From: an uncultured Oscillospiraceae bacterium
GTDB lineage: Bacteria; Bacillota; Clostridia; Oscillospirales; Oscillospiraceae
Direction: 5' to 3'
Assembly (NCBI GenBank): GCA_934572335.1
Contig: CAKTKU010000002.1
Span: forward strand, 128,941-192,940
Length of the DNA stretch: 64,000 nt
Made by a program: the position numbers and the translations under genes. Shown here one piece after another: positions 1 through 7,631 of the stretch. Under the pieces are notes generated by a model. It had not been told where the DNA came from. It searched no databases and was given only the letters and a program-made list of their open reading frames with translations. The first letter of the stretch is position 1. The number at the start of each line of letters is the position of its first letter.

Positions 1-280
1 TATAACACTGCAGTCCTGCCGCATATGAGATTTTCACCATACATTCTAACAATATATCGGAAAACGATGTGATTATATTATCTATTCTCTCTTGCTTGCA
101 TATATCGGCAATTGCGTCTATTTCACGTACATCTACCGTGTACGCCTTGTCTGCAAGTTTTTTTGCCGGTGCATCGGCATAACCGTCGCAAACAACGACA
201 TAGCATCCCATCTGCTTTGCTTTTATTACAAGACCGCAAAATTCAAATCCTGCGCCAAGAATCATTACTCTCCTAAACAT
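1..280 (-). CDS. ATP-grasp-type protein, N-terminal part (runs off the left edge)
   Basis: The frame stays open from an ATG at 280 to the window edge (93 codons). A clear GAGGAG ribosome site lies 5-9 bases upstream of the ATG. The visible residues begin MFRRVMILGAGFEFCGLVIK and continue with an alternating beta/alpha pattern that includes VVVCDGYADAPA. This is the pre-ATP-grasp Rossmann-like fold found in PurK/CarB-like carboxylate-amine ligases. The catalytic ATP-grasp domain is outside the window, so the substrate cannot be named. It overlaps the end of the upstream glycosyltransferase by 16 bases and is the last visible gene of the left surface-glycan block, so a role in modifying a sugar or surface polymer is an inference. 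Confidence 0.55.
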   Translation of the reverse strand, partial: MFRRVMILGAGFEFCGLVIKAKQMGCYVVVCDGYADAPAKKLADKAYTVDVREIDAIADICKQERIDNIITSFSDILLECMVKISYAAGLQCY

Positions 281-1239
281 ACTTTCTCCTCTTCATTACC
301 ATAAACATTACGGACAATATATTGCGGACTTGAATTGATGCACATGAAAATACGTCCAATATATTCGCCCATCACACCTAGATTTAACAGCGTTATCCCG
401 AAAAAAAACGTACATATGCAGACAATTGCGGTGTAGCCAGCAGGAATATCAGGATATATAATCCGTCGTGCAACTGTTACTATAGAAAGCACAACACCTA
501 TTAGTACTGTAAATATACCCAAGTACATAGCTATTCTCAACGGTTTCACTGTAAAATTCGTGAAATTGGACCATAGGCGCACAAGCGATTTAAGTGTATA
601 TCCCGAATTGCCCTCCACTCTCTGAAAATGCTCTATTTCAACATTCGATATTTTACTAGTCGTGCGTAAAAACAGGCCTTCCATGAACGAATATGGGAAT
701 TTATACTCAATAATCGCATCGGTTATATAGCGTCTTGCCACCCAAAAACTATTAAACGCTAAAGATTTCGGTTTCTCCAAAAAAACTGTTTCAAATGCAT
801 TATCCATTTTTGTTAATGCACGGCGAAAAAAGTTATGTTTCTTTGTTATATACTTTCCTAGTACAACGTCATAGCCTTTTTCCAGTTCATCAAGCAACAT
901 TGGTATATTTTTAGGGTGTGTCTGCATATCATCATCTAAGCTAATTATTATTTCGCCTGATACATAATGTAGCGCAGCCATTTGCGCATTTGCTTGTCCT
1001 GTATTTTTTAGTAAATCAATTAGTTTAATAAATGGCCATTTCATTTGCATCTCACGTAGAAACTGCAACGTGTTCGGATTCGGTGAGCAGTCGTTGACAA
1101 GTACAACTTCAAACAGTTCTGTACCAATCACCTCTTTAAAAACATGTGCAATCTCCTCCAGTTCAGTTTGAAAGATTGGTTGAGTATTATAACATGGCAC
1201 AATTACAGAATACTTAACGCCATATGTATTTCGTGTCAC
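265..1239 (-). CDS. GtrB/ArnC-type family 2 glycosyltransferase (polyprenyl-phosphate sugar synthase)
   Basis: This 324-residue GT2 protein should transfer a sugar from a nucleotide donor to polyprenyl phosphate at the inner face of the membrane. The N-terminal GT-A domain shows YSVIVPCYN, the acidic motif SLDDDMQTHP (about residue 100) and FNSFWVARR. Two membrane segments follow (about residues 235-300), then the GEYIGRIF...SPQY tail typical of GtrB, ArnC and DPM-like enzymes. The GTG start overlaps the stop of the upstream SMR gene (GTGA), indicating translational coupling. With the two SMR-type genes and the two large membrane proteins it makes up a plausible three-step system: charge the lipid, flip it, transfer the sugar outside. 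Confidence 0.8.
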   Translation of the reverse strand: MTRNTYGVKYSVIVPCYNTQPIFQTELEEIAHVFKEVIGTELFEVVLVNDCSPNPNTLQFLREMQMKWPFIKLIDLLKNTGQANAQMAALHYVSGEIIISLDDDMQTHPKNIPMLLDELEKGYDVVLGKYITKKHNFFRRALTKMDNAFETVFLEKPKSLAFNSFWVARRYITDAIIEYKFPYSFMEGLFLRTTSKISNVEIEHFQRVEGNSGYTLKSLVRLWSNFTNFTVKPLRIAMYLGIFTVLIGVVLSIVTVARRIIYPDIPAGYTAIVCICTFFFGITLLNLGVMGEYIGRIFMCINSSPQYIVRNVYGNEEEKVCLGE

Positions 1240-1598
1240 TGCAGCATTCCCCCTGTACTATAAATTAGTATCCCAATCACAATCATCGCAAGCGCTATTA
1301 TTTTCTTTGCAGTTAGTTTTTCTTTGAAAATAACAACACCAAAAAACGTTACATATATATATCCTGTTGTTTCTAATACCGGTCCCATATTTAACGGCAA
1401 TCCCTTATATGAAAAAACTGTCATCATTGTGCAGAGGAAAAACAGCACATACGCCCCGATTACCCGTACATTTAAGTATTCTGCAACACAGTTTTTGTAC
1501 TGTCTAAATGTCGCTTTCTTTAGTAAAACCTGTGATATAGACGATACAAACACGCCTAGCAAATATAGGACTACATATTGGGTCTGAATATTACTCAT
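1236..1598 (-). CDS. SMR/EamA-family small membrane protein, ArnF-like partner 1
   Basis: This 120-residue protein has four predicted membrane helices and the small-multidrug-resistance/EamA pattern (VSSISQVLLKKA near the start, GPVLETTGYIYVTFFGVVIFKEKLTAKK in the second half, shown by its key parts PVLETTGY and FKEKL). It overlaps the preceding similar gene by 8 bases and the following GtrB-like gene by 3. Its length and paired arrangement match ArnE/ArnF, which together flip undecaprenyl-phosphate-aminoarabinose. I infer that it is one half of a heterodimeric flippase for the lipid-linked sugar made by the GtrB-like enzyme. A drug efflux role is less likely in this context. Confidence 0.6.
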   Translation of the reverse strand: MSNIQTQYVVLYLLGVFVSSISQVLLKKATFRQYKNCVAEYLNVRVIGAYVLFFLCTMMTVFSYKGLPLNMGPVLETTGYIYVTFFGVVIFKEKLTAKKIIALAMIVIGILIYSTGGMLQ

Positions 1599-1953
1599 TT
1601 ATTTCACCTATATCCGCTTTTACATAAAGGCAAACACCTGCTATTATTATTATAGCCCCCACAATTTGCATCCACGAAATATCTTCACCGAAAAAAGCAA
1701 CACCATAAACTATTCCCCAAACTACTGTAACTGCTTTATTAGCATAAGCTGCCGTTAAGGGGATCCTTTTCAATATCTGCTGCCACCCAAGTGCATATAT
1801 ACCGAGTATCAAAATCATGCCCGCGTACAGTGCGCAAAACTTAACACTTCCAAATGGTTGCTTCGCTGCATTCTTGCTGAAGAAGCCACTAAATGAGTAA
1901 ATCGCTAACAGCAAATTAAGTGAAACATATGTTCCTATCTCTCTTTTTTTCAT
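1591..1953 (-). CDS. SMR/EamA-family small membrane protein, ArnE-like partner 2
   Basis: This protein has 120 residues from the ATG at 1953; an upstream in-frame extension to 2004 lacks a ribosome site, whereas AAGGTG precedes this ATG. Four hydrophobic helices are visible, and the end of the protein carries GEDISWMQIVGAIIIIAGV, the EamA/SMR C-terminal signature. The equal length and immediate overlap with the next gene suggest an obligate pair. The likely role is translocating a polyprenyl-phosphate sugar across the membrane; the sugar itself is unknown, though the neighbouring RffA points to an amino-deoxyhexose. Confidence 0.6.
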   Translation of the reverse strand: MKKREIGTYVSLNLLLAIYSFSGFFSKNAAKQPFGSVKFCALYAGMILILGIYALGWQQILKRIPLTAAYANKAVTVVWGIVYGVAFFGEDISWMQIVGAIIIIAGVCLYVKADIGEINE

Positions 1954-1993
1954 ATGTGTACACCTTATCCTTTGTATTTGTAGTACTAATACT

Positions 1994-3124
1994 TCATGGC
2001 ACAAAGTATTGCTTTACTGCCCCAACAACTGCATTACGTGTTTCGTCATCCATCCCATAGTACATTGGCAGTCTTACAAGGCGTTCGCTTTCTTTGGTCG
2101 TATACTCGTCTTTGCCATTAAAACGGCCAAACTTCATCCCTGCCGGTGCAGAGTGCAGCGGGACATAATGGAATACGCATAACACGCCGCATTCCTTCAT
2201 GTGCGTTATAAACGCCGTACGCTCCTGCAGGTTTTTCAGCTTCAGGTAGAACATGTGGGCGTTATGTACACAGCCATCCGGGACAGCAGGAAGCGTTACT
2301 TTCCCTTTTAGGGAAAGTAACTGGAACGCGTTCCAGTACGTCTGCCATGTGGTCAAACGATCATCGTTAATCTCGTCCGCCTTTTCCAACTGCGCCCACA
2401 GGTATGCAGCATTCAACTCACTGGGAAGATAGCTGTCTCCAAAATCCACCCATGTGTACTTGTCAACCTGTCCGCGGAAAAACTTTGCCCGGTTTGTGCC
2501 TTTTTCACGCAGTATCTCAGCACGCTCATTGTACTCGGGATTATTTATAACTATCGCACCACCCTCACCCATGGAATAATTCTTGGTCTCATGAAAAGAG
2601 TAGCAGCCGAAATCTCCGATCGTACCAAGCGCCTTCCCTTTGTATGTACTCATCACACCCTGCGCCGCATCTTCAACAACCAAAAGCTTATGTCTCCGCG
2701 CGATTTCCATTATGGTGTCCATTTCACAAGCCACGCCGGCATAGTGAACAGGGACGATCACTTTCGTCCTATCCGTAATTGCCGCCTCAATCTTCGTCTC
2801 ATCGATGTTCATCGTGTCGGGACGTATATCCACGAAAACAAGCTTTGCTCCTGCGAGAACAAACGCATTGGCCGTACTAGAAAATGTGTAGCTCGGCATA
2901 ATGACCTCGTCACCGGGCTTGATGTCGCACAGCAGTGCAGCCATGTCCAGCGCGGTAGATCCGCTGGTGGTCAGAAGCACTTTATTCGCGTTGAACCGTT
3001 GCTCCATCCATTGGCTGCACCTTTTTGTAAATTGTCCGTCTCCACAAATCTTATGCGCTCTGATAGCTTCACCTATGTATTTTTCCTCTGTTCCTACAAA
3101 AGGTGGGATATTAAATGGAATCAT
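1994..3124 (-). CDS. rffA: dTDP-4-amino-4,6-dideoxygalactose transaminase (RffA/WecE family)
   Basis: This is a full-length (376 residues) PLP-dependent fold-type I sugar aminotransferase of the DegT/DnrJ/EryC1 superfamily. The PLP lysine is K181 in SFHETKNYSMGEGG; the cofactor-binding region TTSGSTALD lies near residue 55 and EDAAQG near 151. The opening MIPFNIPPFVGTEEKYI is characteristic of RffA/WecE, which aminates the 4-keto group of dTDP-4-keto-6-deoxyglucose with glutamate as donor. A good ribosome site (TAGGAG) precedes the ATG. No RmlA/RmlB genes are in the window, so the dTDP-keto sugar must come from elsewhere. It probably supplies the amino sugar used by the adjacent GtrB/SMR/membrane-transferase set. 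Confidence 0.85.
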   Translation of the reverse strand: MIPFNIPPFVGTEEKYIGEAIRAHKICGDGQFTKRCSQWMEQRFNANKVLLTTSGSTALDMAALLCDIKPGDEVIMPSYTFSSTANAFVLAGAKLVFVDIRPDTMNIDETKIEAAITDRTKVIVPVHYAGVACEMDTIMEIARRHKLLVVEDAAQGVMSTYKGKALGTIGDFGCYSFHETKNYSMGEGGAIVINNPEYNERAEILREKGTNRAKFFRGQVDKYTWVDFGDSYLPSELNAAYLWAQLEKADEINDDRLTTWQTYWNAFQLLSLKGKVTLPAVPDGCVHNAHMFYLKLKNLQERTAFITHMKECGVLCVFHYVPLHSAPAGMKFGRFNGKDEYTTKESERLVRLPMYYGMDDETRNAVVGAVKQYFVP

Positions 3125-3161
3125 GTATATTCAGCTCCTAAATATGATCTTGTAAGTTTGT

Positions 3162-5132
3162 TTACACCCCTGGCTTTTTGAAGAACACCATGTTTTTAAT
3201 TTCACCCAGGGATTTATCATTTGGACTATAAAAAAACGCGTCAAAACGCCCATCTTTATCTACATAGAGCTTGTATGTATACTGTGTGCTTTCAGTCGTT
3301 ACATTGCAATATACTGTATCATTTGTATATCGGCAGTCATGAACCTCTCCGCAGATATTCCATCCGCTTTCTTTGTTACGCAGGCCGTTTGAAACTCTGC
3401 AATCAACGGCTTCTATAACCCATTCTTTTTCAATCGCAGAATTCTGGATACTTTTTGAATACTGTACGAATCCAACGCCTTTAACATACTCCACTTCTGA
3501 TTCCGTTATCTGTTCACCGTAATGTCTACGTAAGAATTCCGTTGTCAGCTTGTTATGTACCACATATGTATCCGTCCTCTCTATTAATGCCATATTGGGA
3601 TTATGTATTTGCCTATCTTTAAGTGCGTCCAATTTGTATGGAATATGTGCATCCCACCCACCTAAATAAAACAAATTCTCGCAGTATAGTGACGGAAGCA
3701 CATGCCACATATCAACGGACTCTACCATAGATACTGGCGCATATGTCGGCAGGAAGAAAAACAGCTTTTGTTTTTCTTCATTAATATAGTCCAGCACTTC
3801 GCGTTCGGTCGTATTTACTGCACCATGCGCTTTTGTTTGCCGCTGCAGTAAAGGCAACGATACCGTTATCAGAACGACACATAAAACCGCAGCCGTAAAA
3901 CCGTAGCTAAGCACTTTTGCATCTATACTGTTTTTGTGCTCTGATTTACGCAGCCGTCCCCCTACAAGCAAGCAGTAGCATATCATCACACCGTACACTA
4001 CGGAATTTGATACACGCGCTGGCAGGCGTCCCTTGTATATCAAGTACAACATAAGGAGCACCCCGACCGCACCAGGTATTAAAAATGCTCCTAATAGCCA
4101 TTTTTTATAATTTCGTAGGCTTAGAAGAAAGTATAGTATCGCACACGTAAAAATCATTGTACAATTTGTCCAATTTCGTAAAACCAGTTCTCTGAACAAG
4201 TACAAGCAGTCCATTGCTTTAATACCTTGTCCGGATTCTATGGTTGCTTTCAGTTTATCCTCTGTAAATACTTCCGTGTCCTCGGAATACCAATGAAGGA
4301 AAACATCCAAATCCGCCTTTGAAAGGTTCTCTCCATTTTCAGAATAATTTCTATACAGGATAGCATAATCTTCAATACTGCTGCGCAGTAAATTATACTC
4401 CTCATAGCTGCGCTCTTCTTCCGACACGAACAGCCGATCAACTGCAATCCCTGCTAAAAACACACATGACGCACAGACTAACATGGTAATCTTGGGCAGC
4501 CATTTCCTGATCTCTGGCTGCTTTAGGCTGAAACCCTCTTCAATCATTTTGACAAGTCCAAAAGATGCCAGCATAGATAAAGCAATAACAACACTTGTAC
4601 TTCTTATTTGCAAACCCATCAGCATTACAATGCTCCCGATGGTGTATTGAATAGCTGTGCTTTTTCTTGTTGTGCCGCATTCTGGAAAAATCGCGTCAGC
4701 GATCAAGGCGCAGCCGCCAATTGCTGCTATCGCTGCTGTTCGAGTAAAGTTGATTTCTTTCAGTGATACGTTCCACGTCACGCAGCAAACCGCAAGAGTT
4801 ATCAGCAGTCCGTAACGGAACGGATATCGCTTTAAAATTACGGTCAAAATCGCTGCTAATCCAGCAAATATGCATATATACTGCACAATTGGCCACCAGC
4901 TGACTCCAGGGATGTTCATATATAGAAAGTGCACAATATAGCTGCATATTCTGCCTATAAACGGTGCATAGGTATTGTTTGCTCTGGATAGCAGCCACGC
5001 AAACGTCGGGTCATCATTCGTTTCCCAATAGCAACCACACACGATTGAAATCGCTACCATCGTACCCGACAAAAAAGCACTTATTACATACGCATATTTT
5101 TTGGTGGGACTTTCTATACTTGACACCTTCAT
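3162..5132 (-). CDS. Large multi-pass membrane protein, possible GT-C glycosyltransferase
   Basis: This 656-residue protein has many hydrophobic helices through roughly residue 430 and a soluble, probably extracytoplasmic C-terminal domain of about 200 residues. The first extracellular loop is acidic and short (CYWETNDDPTFAWLLS), the position where GT-C enzymes carry their catalytic acidic residues, and several Trp/Tyr residues follow. I do not recognise a named family. Its position between RffA and another big membrane protein suggests an external sugar transferase using lipid-linked donors, or a polymerase. The ribosome site is weak, which may mean coupling to the upstream gene. Confidence 0.5.
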   Translation of the reverse strand: MKVSSIESPTKKYAYVISAFLSGTMVAISIVCGCYWETNDDPTFAWLLSRANNTYAPFIGRICSYIVHFLYMNIPGVSWWPIVQYICIFAGLAAILTVILKRYPFRYGLLITLAVCCVTWNVSLKEINFTRTAAIAAIGGCALIADAIFPECGTTRKSTAIQYTIGSIVMLMGLQIRSTSVVIALSMLASFGLVKMIEEGFSLKQPEIRKWLPKITMLVCASCVFLAGIAVDRLFVSEEERSYEEYNLLRSSIEDYAILYRNYSENGENLSKADLDVFLHWYSEDTEVFTEDKLKATIESGQGIKAMDCLYLFRELVLRNWTNCTMIFTCAILYFLLSLRNYKKWLLGAFLIPGAVGVLLMLYLIYKGRLPARVSNSVVYGVMICYCLLVGGRLRKSEHKNSIDAKVLSYGFTAAVLCVVLITVSLPLLQRQTKAHGAVNTTEREVLDYINEEKQKLFFFLPTYAPVSMVESVDMWHVLPSLYCENLFYLGGWDAHIPYKLDALKDRQIHNPNMALIERTDTYVVHNKLTTEFLRRHYGEQITESEVEYVKGVGFVQYSKSIQNSAIEKEWVIEAVDCRVSNGLRNKESGWNICGEVHDCRYTNDTVYCNVTTESTQYTYKLYVDKDGRFDAFFYSPNDKSLGEIKNMVFFKKPGV

Positions 5133-5180
5133 TTTCTAATCTGTACTCCGTCCTCTTGCTTCCAGATATTATAATGCATA

Positions 5181-6917
5181 TCAGTTAGCATAAGCATTTT
5201 TATATACATACATTCTGTATGGAGAATCTACATTCACGTAACTGTTTATAAATACCAGGCCCAACTCATCACTGTTGGATATACTGGCCAACGAAAACAC
5301 ATATACCCCTCCCATGTCTGTAAACGCTTCTGGGTCTATTCTCATTTCGACCTGAGAGACGTCCGTATACCTTTGGGGAAAGAAGTCCAATTCTCTGTTG
5401 AAGACATATGCTCGTCCGCCCCAACTCGTAAAGTAATTCTTCTTTTCAGGATTTACCTCCATCTCTGGTGCTATTAGTGCCGCAAATTCTTCTTTGTATG
5501 CTTGCGGATACATTGACAAGTACCCATCAAGCGTTGCTATTCCATTATAGTTCAGTACTGCTGGATGATACCCTAGCGCTACAGAGTACTCGCCGTCATA
5601 TGATATGTCTTCCTTTATCTTGTCAAACAGTTTTTCTGAATAAAATTCTTTCCATGTCAGCTCATCAGAATATGGATTATTAATCCCCGCAACCTCTCTA
5701 ACAGCATTCGCGAAATTATGCCTAAAATCATTATACGTTGCCGGAGTCAGCAGCGCAGATGATATCGCCGCCACACACAGCACATATGCTAGCGTCTTAA
5801 ACTTTGCATTGCGCAGTCTGATCATCGCGATGCAGAAAGCCATGCACCATAAAAAGCAATTAAACCACAGCGAGCGTGCAAATGAGAAACCGTTAAGCGC
5901 AGGGATAACGAACGCCACAGTCTTCTTAAACCATATATATCCGTCCAAGCCATATAACAGCGCGTTAAAACAGGCCAGTGCTATAATCCAGTTAAAGGGA
6001 TCCGTTAATATGCATTTCCATTGGCGTTTATTAGCTCTGTTAACATTAGTCGATATGAAATATATACCGCACGTAGGAATAATGCATATATACAGTCCCG
6101 TTGCTGAATGATACTGTCCAAATATCAGCGCTTTAATAGCAGTTTTTAAAACATACTTCAAATCGGCACTGTAACCTGCGAATCCACTCTCACCTCTGAG
6201 CGTCGGTACACCGGAGAAAAGCACCACATAAAAAAGTCTGTACTCCGCCGCGACAAATCCCAGTGCGAGCGTCATAAGCGCGAACAGCATTCTCCATGCT
6301 GGCTTTTTGTTGACTGCAAAATCGATTATAAAGAACACCAGAATATACCCGCACATGAATATTCCGAACATAAAAAAAGATGAAAGGAACGGGTAAAAGA
6401 AGAGCAGTGGAATTAGTTTGGTGTTCTGATCTCTGTATATTTTTATAAAAGCAGTCAGCACCAGCGGCAATGAAGCAAATGCGAAACCACAGGTTGGAAA
6501 ATACGGCATAACACCATACAAAAAGCCGACAAGATACACAATGTTCTTGTTCTTTTTGTATGTCTCCTCCGATGCGGTTCTCAGCAAAAGCGCCGCACCG
6601 TATATAGACATTATTGTTTTCAGAAAATACGCCGAAAAATATGCCACCGGTGTCGGCAGAAGCATAAAAAGCGCAGCATATAAATTGAATTCTGTGCCAA
6701 TATAATCTCTGTCAACGCCGCCTAAAAAAGGTACCTTTGCGTCATGAACGAAAAACAGATGATTATCTTTGAGCATCTTGTAGTAAACAACATTGCTGTC
6801 AAGATTGTCATGTGTCTGTACATACACTGCCGTACCGTTGATAAGCAAGTATACTATTGACACAGCAAAGAATACTCCTATCAGCAAAAGAGACCAGTTA
6901 TCTCTGACTTTTTTCAT
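5181..6917 (-). CDS. Large multi-pass membrane protein (DUF6044/YkoS-like?)
   Basis: This 578-residue protein has about ten membrane helices and an extracytoplasmic tail from about residue 420. The first external loop reads YVQTHDNLDSNVVYYKML; this HDNLDS motif and the overall layout resemble the DUF6044/YkoS-type membrane proteins that sit beside GtrB-like YkoT in Bacillus, but this is from memory. The ATG at 6917 has GAGG upstream and lies behind a leader with two perfect hairpins. It appears to be the first gene of the left surface-glycan transcript. Function: probable GT-C-type transferase or polymer exporter; not proven. Confidence 0.5.
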   Translation of the reverse strand: MKKVRDNWSLLLIGVFFAVSIVYLLINGTAVYVQTHDNLDSNVVYYKMLKDNHLFFVHDAKVPFLGGVDRDYIGTEFNLYAALFMLLPTPVAYFSAYFLKTIMSIYGAALLLRTASEETYKKNKNIVYLVGFLYGVMPYFPTCGFAFASLPLVLTAFIKIYRDQNTKLIPLLFFYPFLSSFFMFGIFMCGYILVFFIIDFAVNKKPAWRMLFALMTLALGFVAAEYRLFYVVLFSGVPTLRGESGFAGYSADLKYVLKTAIKALIFGQYHSATGLYICIIPTCGIYFISTNVNRANKRQWKCILTDPFNWIIALACFNALLYGLDGYIWFKKTVAFVIPALNGFSFARSLWFNCFLWCMAFCIAMIRLRNAKFKTLAYVLCVAAISSALLTPATYNDFRHNFANAVREVAGINNPYSDELTWKEFYSEKLFDKIKEDISYDGEYSVALGYHPAVLNYNGIATLDGYLSMYPQAYKEEFAALIAPEMEVNPEKKNYFTSWGGRAYVFNRELDFFPQRYTDVSQVEMRIDPEAFTDMGGVYVFSLASISNSDELGLVFINSYVNVDSPYRMYVYKNAYAN

Positions 6918-6946
6918 ATGTCATCCTCATAGCATCCAGCAGTTTT

Positions 6947-6988
6947 CATGCTTTTCACAGAAAAGCATGAATGGGCATATGCCCATTC
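6947..6988 (-). repeat. Two adjacent perfect hairpins in the leader of the left glycan operon
   Basis: CATGCTTTTC (6947-6956) and GAAAAGCATG (6960-6969) form a perfect 10-bp stem with a 3-base loop. Directly next to it, GAATGGGCAT/ATGCCCATTC (6969-6988) is a perfect 20-bp palindrome. Both would lie in the 5' leader of the gene starting at 6917. No U-tract follows, so they look like leader RNA structure or a protein site rather than a terminator. Confidence 0.5.
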
Positions 6989-7002
6989 GCACATTTTACA
7001 AT

Positions 7003-7031
7003 ATTTTATACTATTTTGTCTGTATTTGCAA
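7003..7031 (-). promoter_or_regulatory. Candidate SigA promoter for the left glycan operon
   Basis: On the minus strand TTGCAA (7026-7031), 17 bases and TAAAAT (7003-7008) fit a SigA promoter. Transcription would start about 80 bases before the ATG at 6917 and include the double hairpin. Confidence 0.35.
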
Positions 7032-7296
7032 GGTTTTTTTGCCCAGTTCCACACCGCGTTTTATCGGTTAGTCAATGATAATTACAGAGTAGGAAAAGAA
7101 AAAATGATATTGCGAGGAGACTTCCAGTTGAGCGGACGCATAGGGAACACCTGCCTTTCGGTTTTGTCTCGTCAACTCAACCTTAACACGGGGGGGCCCA
7201 CATTCGCTATCCTTTTTCTATCTGTCACTCATCATTGTAACTCCTACATTTTTATCTGATTTTAACCCCGACAACTATATATACTCCTCTAGCCAT
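7032..7296. other. Intergenic stretch with no recognised gene
   Basis: The stretch between the left glycan operon promoter and the rpsU terminator contains only short, weak frames on both strands. A run of eight G/C around 7190-7199 (GGGGGGGCCC) and an AT-rich flank are visible. I found no tRNA, riboswitch or transposase remnant I could support. Confidence 0.3.
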
Positions 7297-7328
7297 AAAA
7301 ATCCACCGTCTTACGACGGTGGATTTTT
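7297..7328 (-). terminator. Rho-independent terminator of rpsU
   Basis: A perfect 14-bp stem (AAAAATCCACCGTC, TTAC loop, GACGGTGGATTTTT) starts 18 bases past the rpsU stop. The A/T ends make it usable in both directions. Confidence 0.9.
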
Positions 7329-7345
7329 ACGTTAAATTAGTTCGA

Positions 7346-7531
7346 TCAGTAGTAGCGCTTATTCTTGTTCTTGCGCGCAGCCTCGGACTTTTTGCGGCGC
7401 TTGACGCTGGGGCTCTGATAGTACTCTTTCTTTCTCAGGTCAGCCAGAACGCCGGACTTTGCACAGCTTCTCTTGAATCTCTTAAGAGCGTTGTCCAAAG
7501 ACTCGTTTTCCTTGACATATATTTCAGACAT
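7346..7531 (-). CDS. rpsU: 30S ribosomal protein S21
   Basis: This 61-residue basic protein opens MSEIYVKENESLDNALKRF and ends in a Lys/Arg-rich helix (SVKRRKKSEAARKNKNKRYY). It is the S21 family, which sits on the 30S platform near the anti-Shine-Dalgarno region. Its length is normal for Bacillota, about ten residues shorter than E. coli S21. A very strong ribosome site (GGGAGGG) precedes the ATG. It has its own consensus promoter just past leuS and its own terminator, so it can be expressed as a single-gene transcript. Confidence 0.97.
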   Translation of the reverse strand: MSEIYVKENESLDNALKRFKRSCAKSGVLADLRKKEYYQSPSVKRRKKSEAARKNKNKRYY

Positions 7532-7599
7532 TTATTTCCCTCCCTCCAGACACGCCTTGCGGCGCTTCAAGGGCCAACAATCGGCTGTTTAACGTTGGT

Positions 7600-7628
7600 A
7601 TTATAACTATTTTTTCGCCGCTTGTCAA
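7600..7628 (-). promoter_or_regulatory. Consensus SigA promoter of rpsU
   Basis: TTGACA (7623-7628), 17-base spacer and TATAAT (7600-7605) on the minus strand: both boxes are perfect. It lies between the leuS stop and rpsU, giving a leader of roughly 60 bases that contains a small CGCC-GCAA-GGCG hairpin before the ribosome site. Confidence 0.85.
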
Positions 7629-7631
7629 CAA

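Noticed and set aside
7100..7260. Riboswitch-like segment with ACAAAACCGAAAGG on the minus strand
   Set aside because: It resembles part of a c-di-GMP-I aptamer at first sight, but the conserved GACGCAAAGC half and the pairing are absent.
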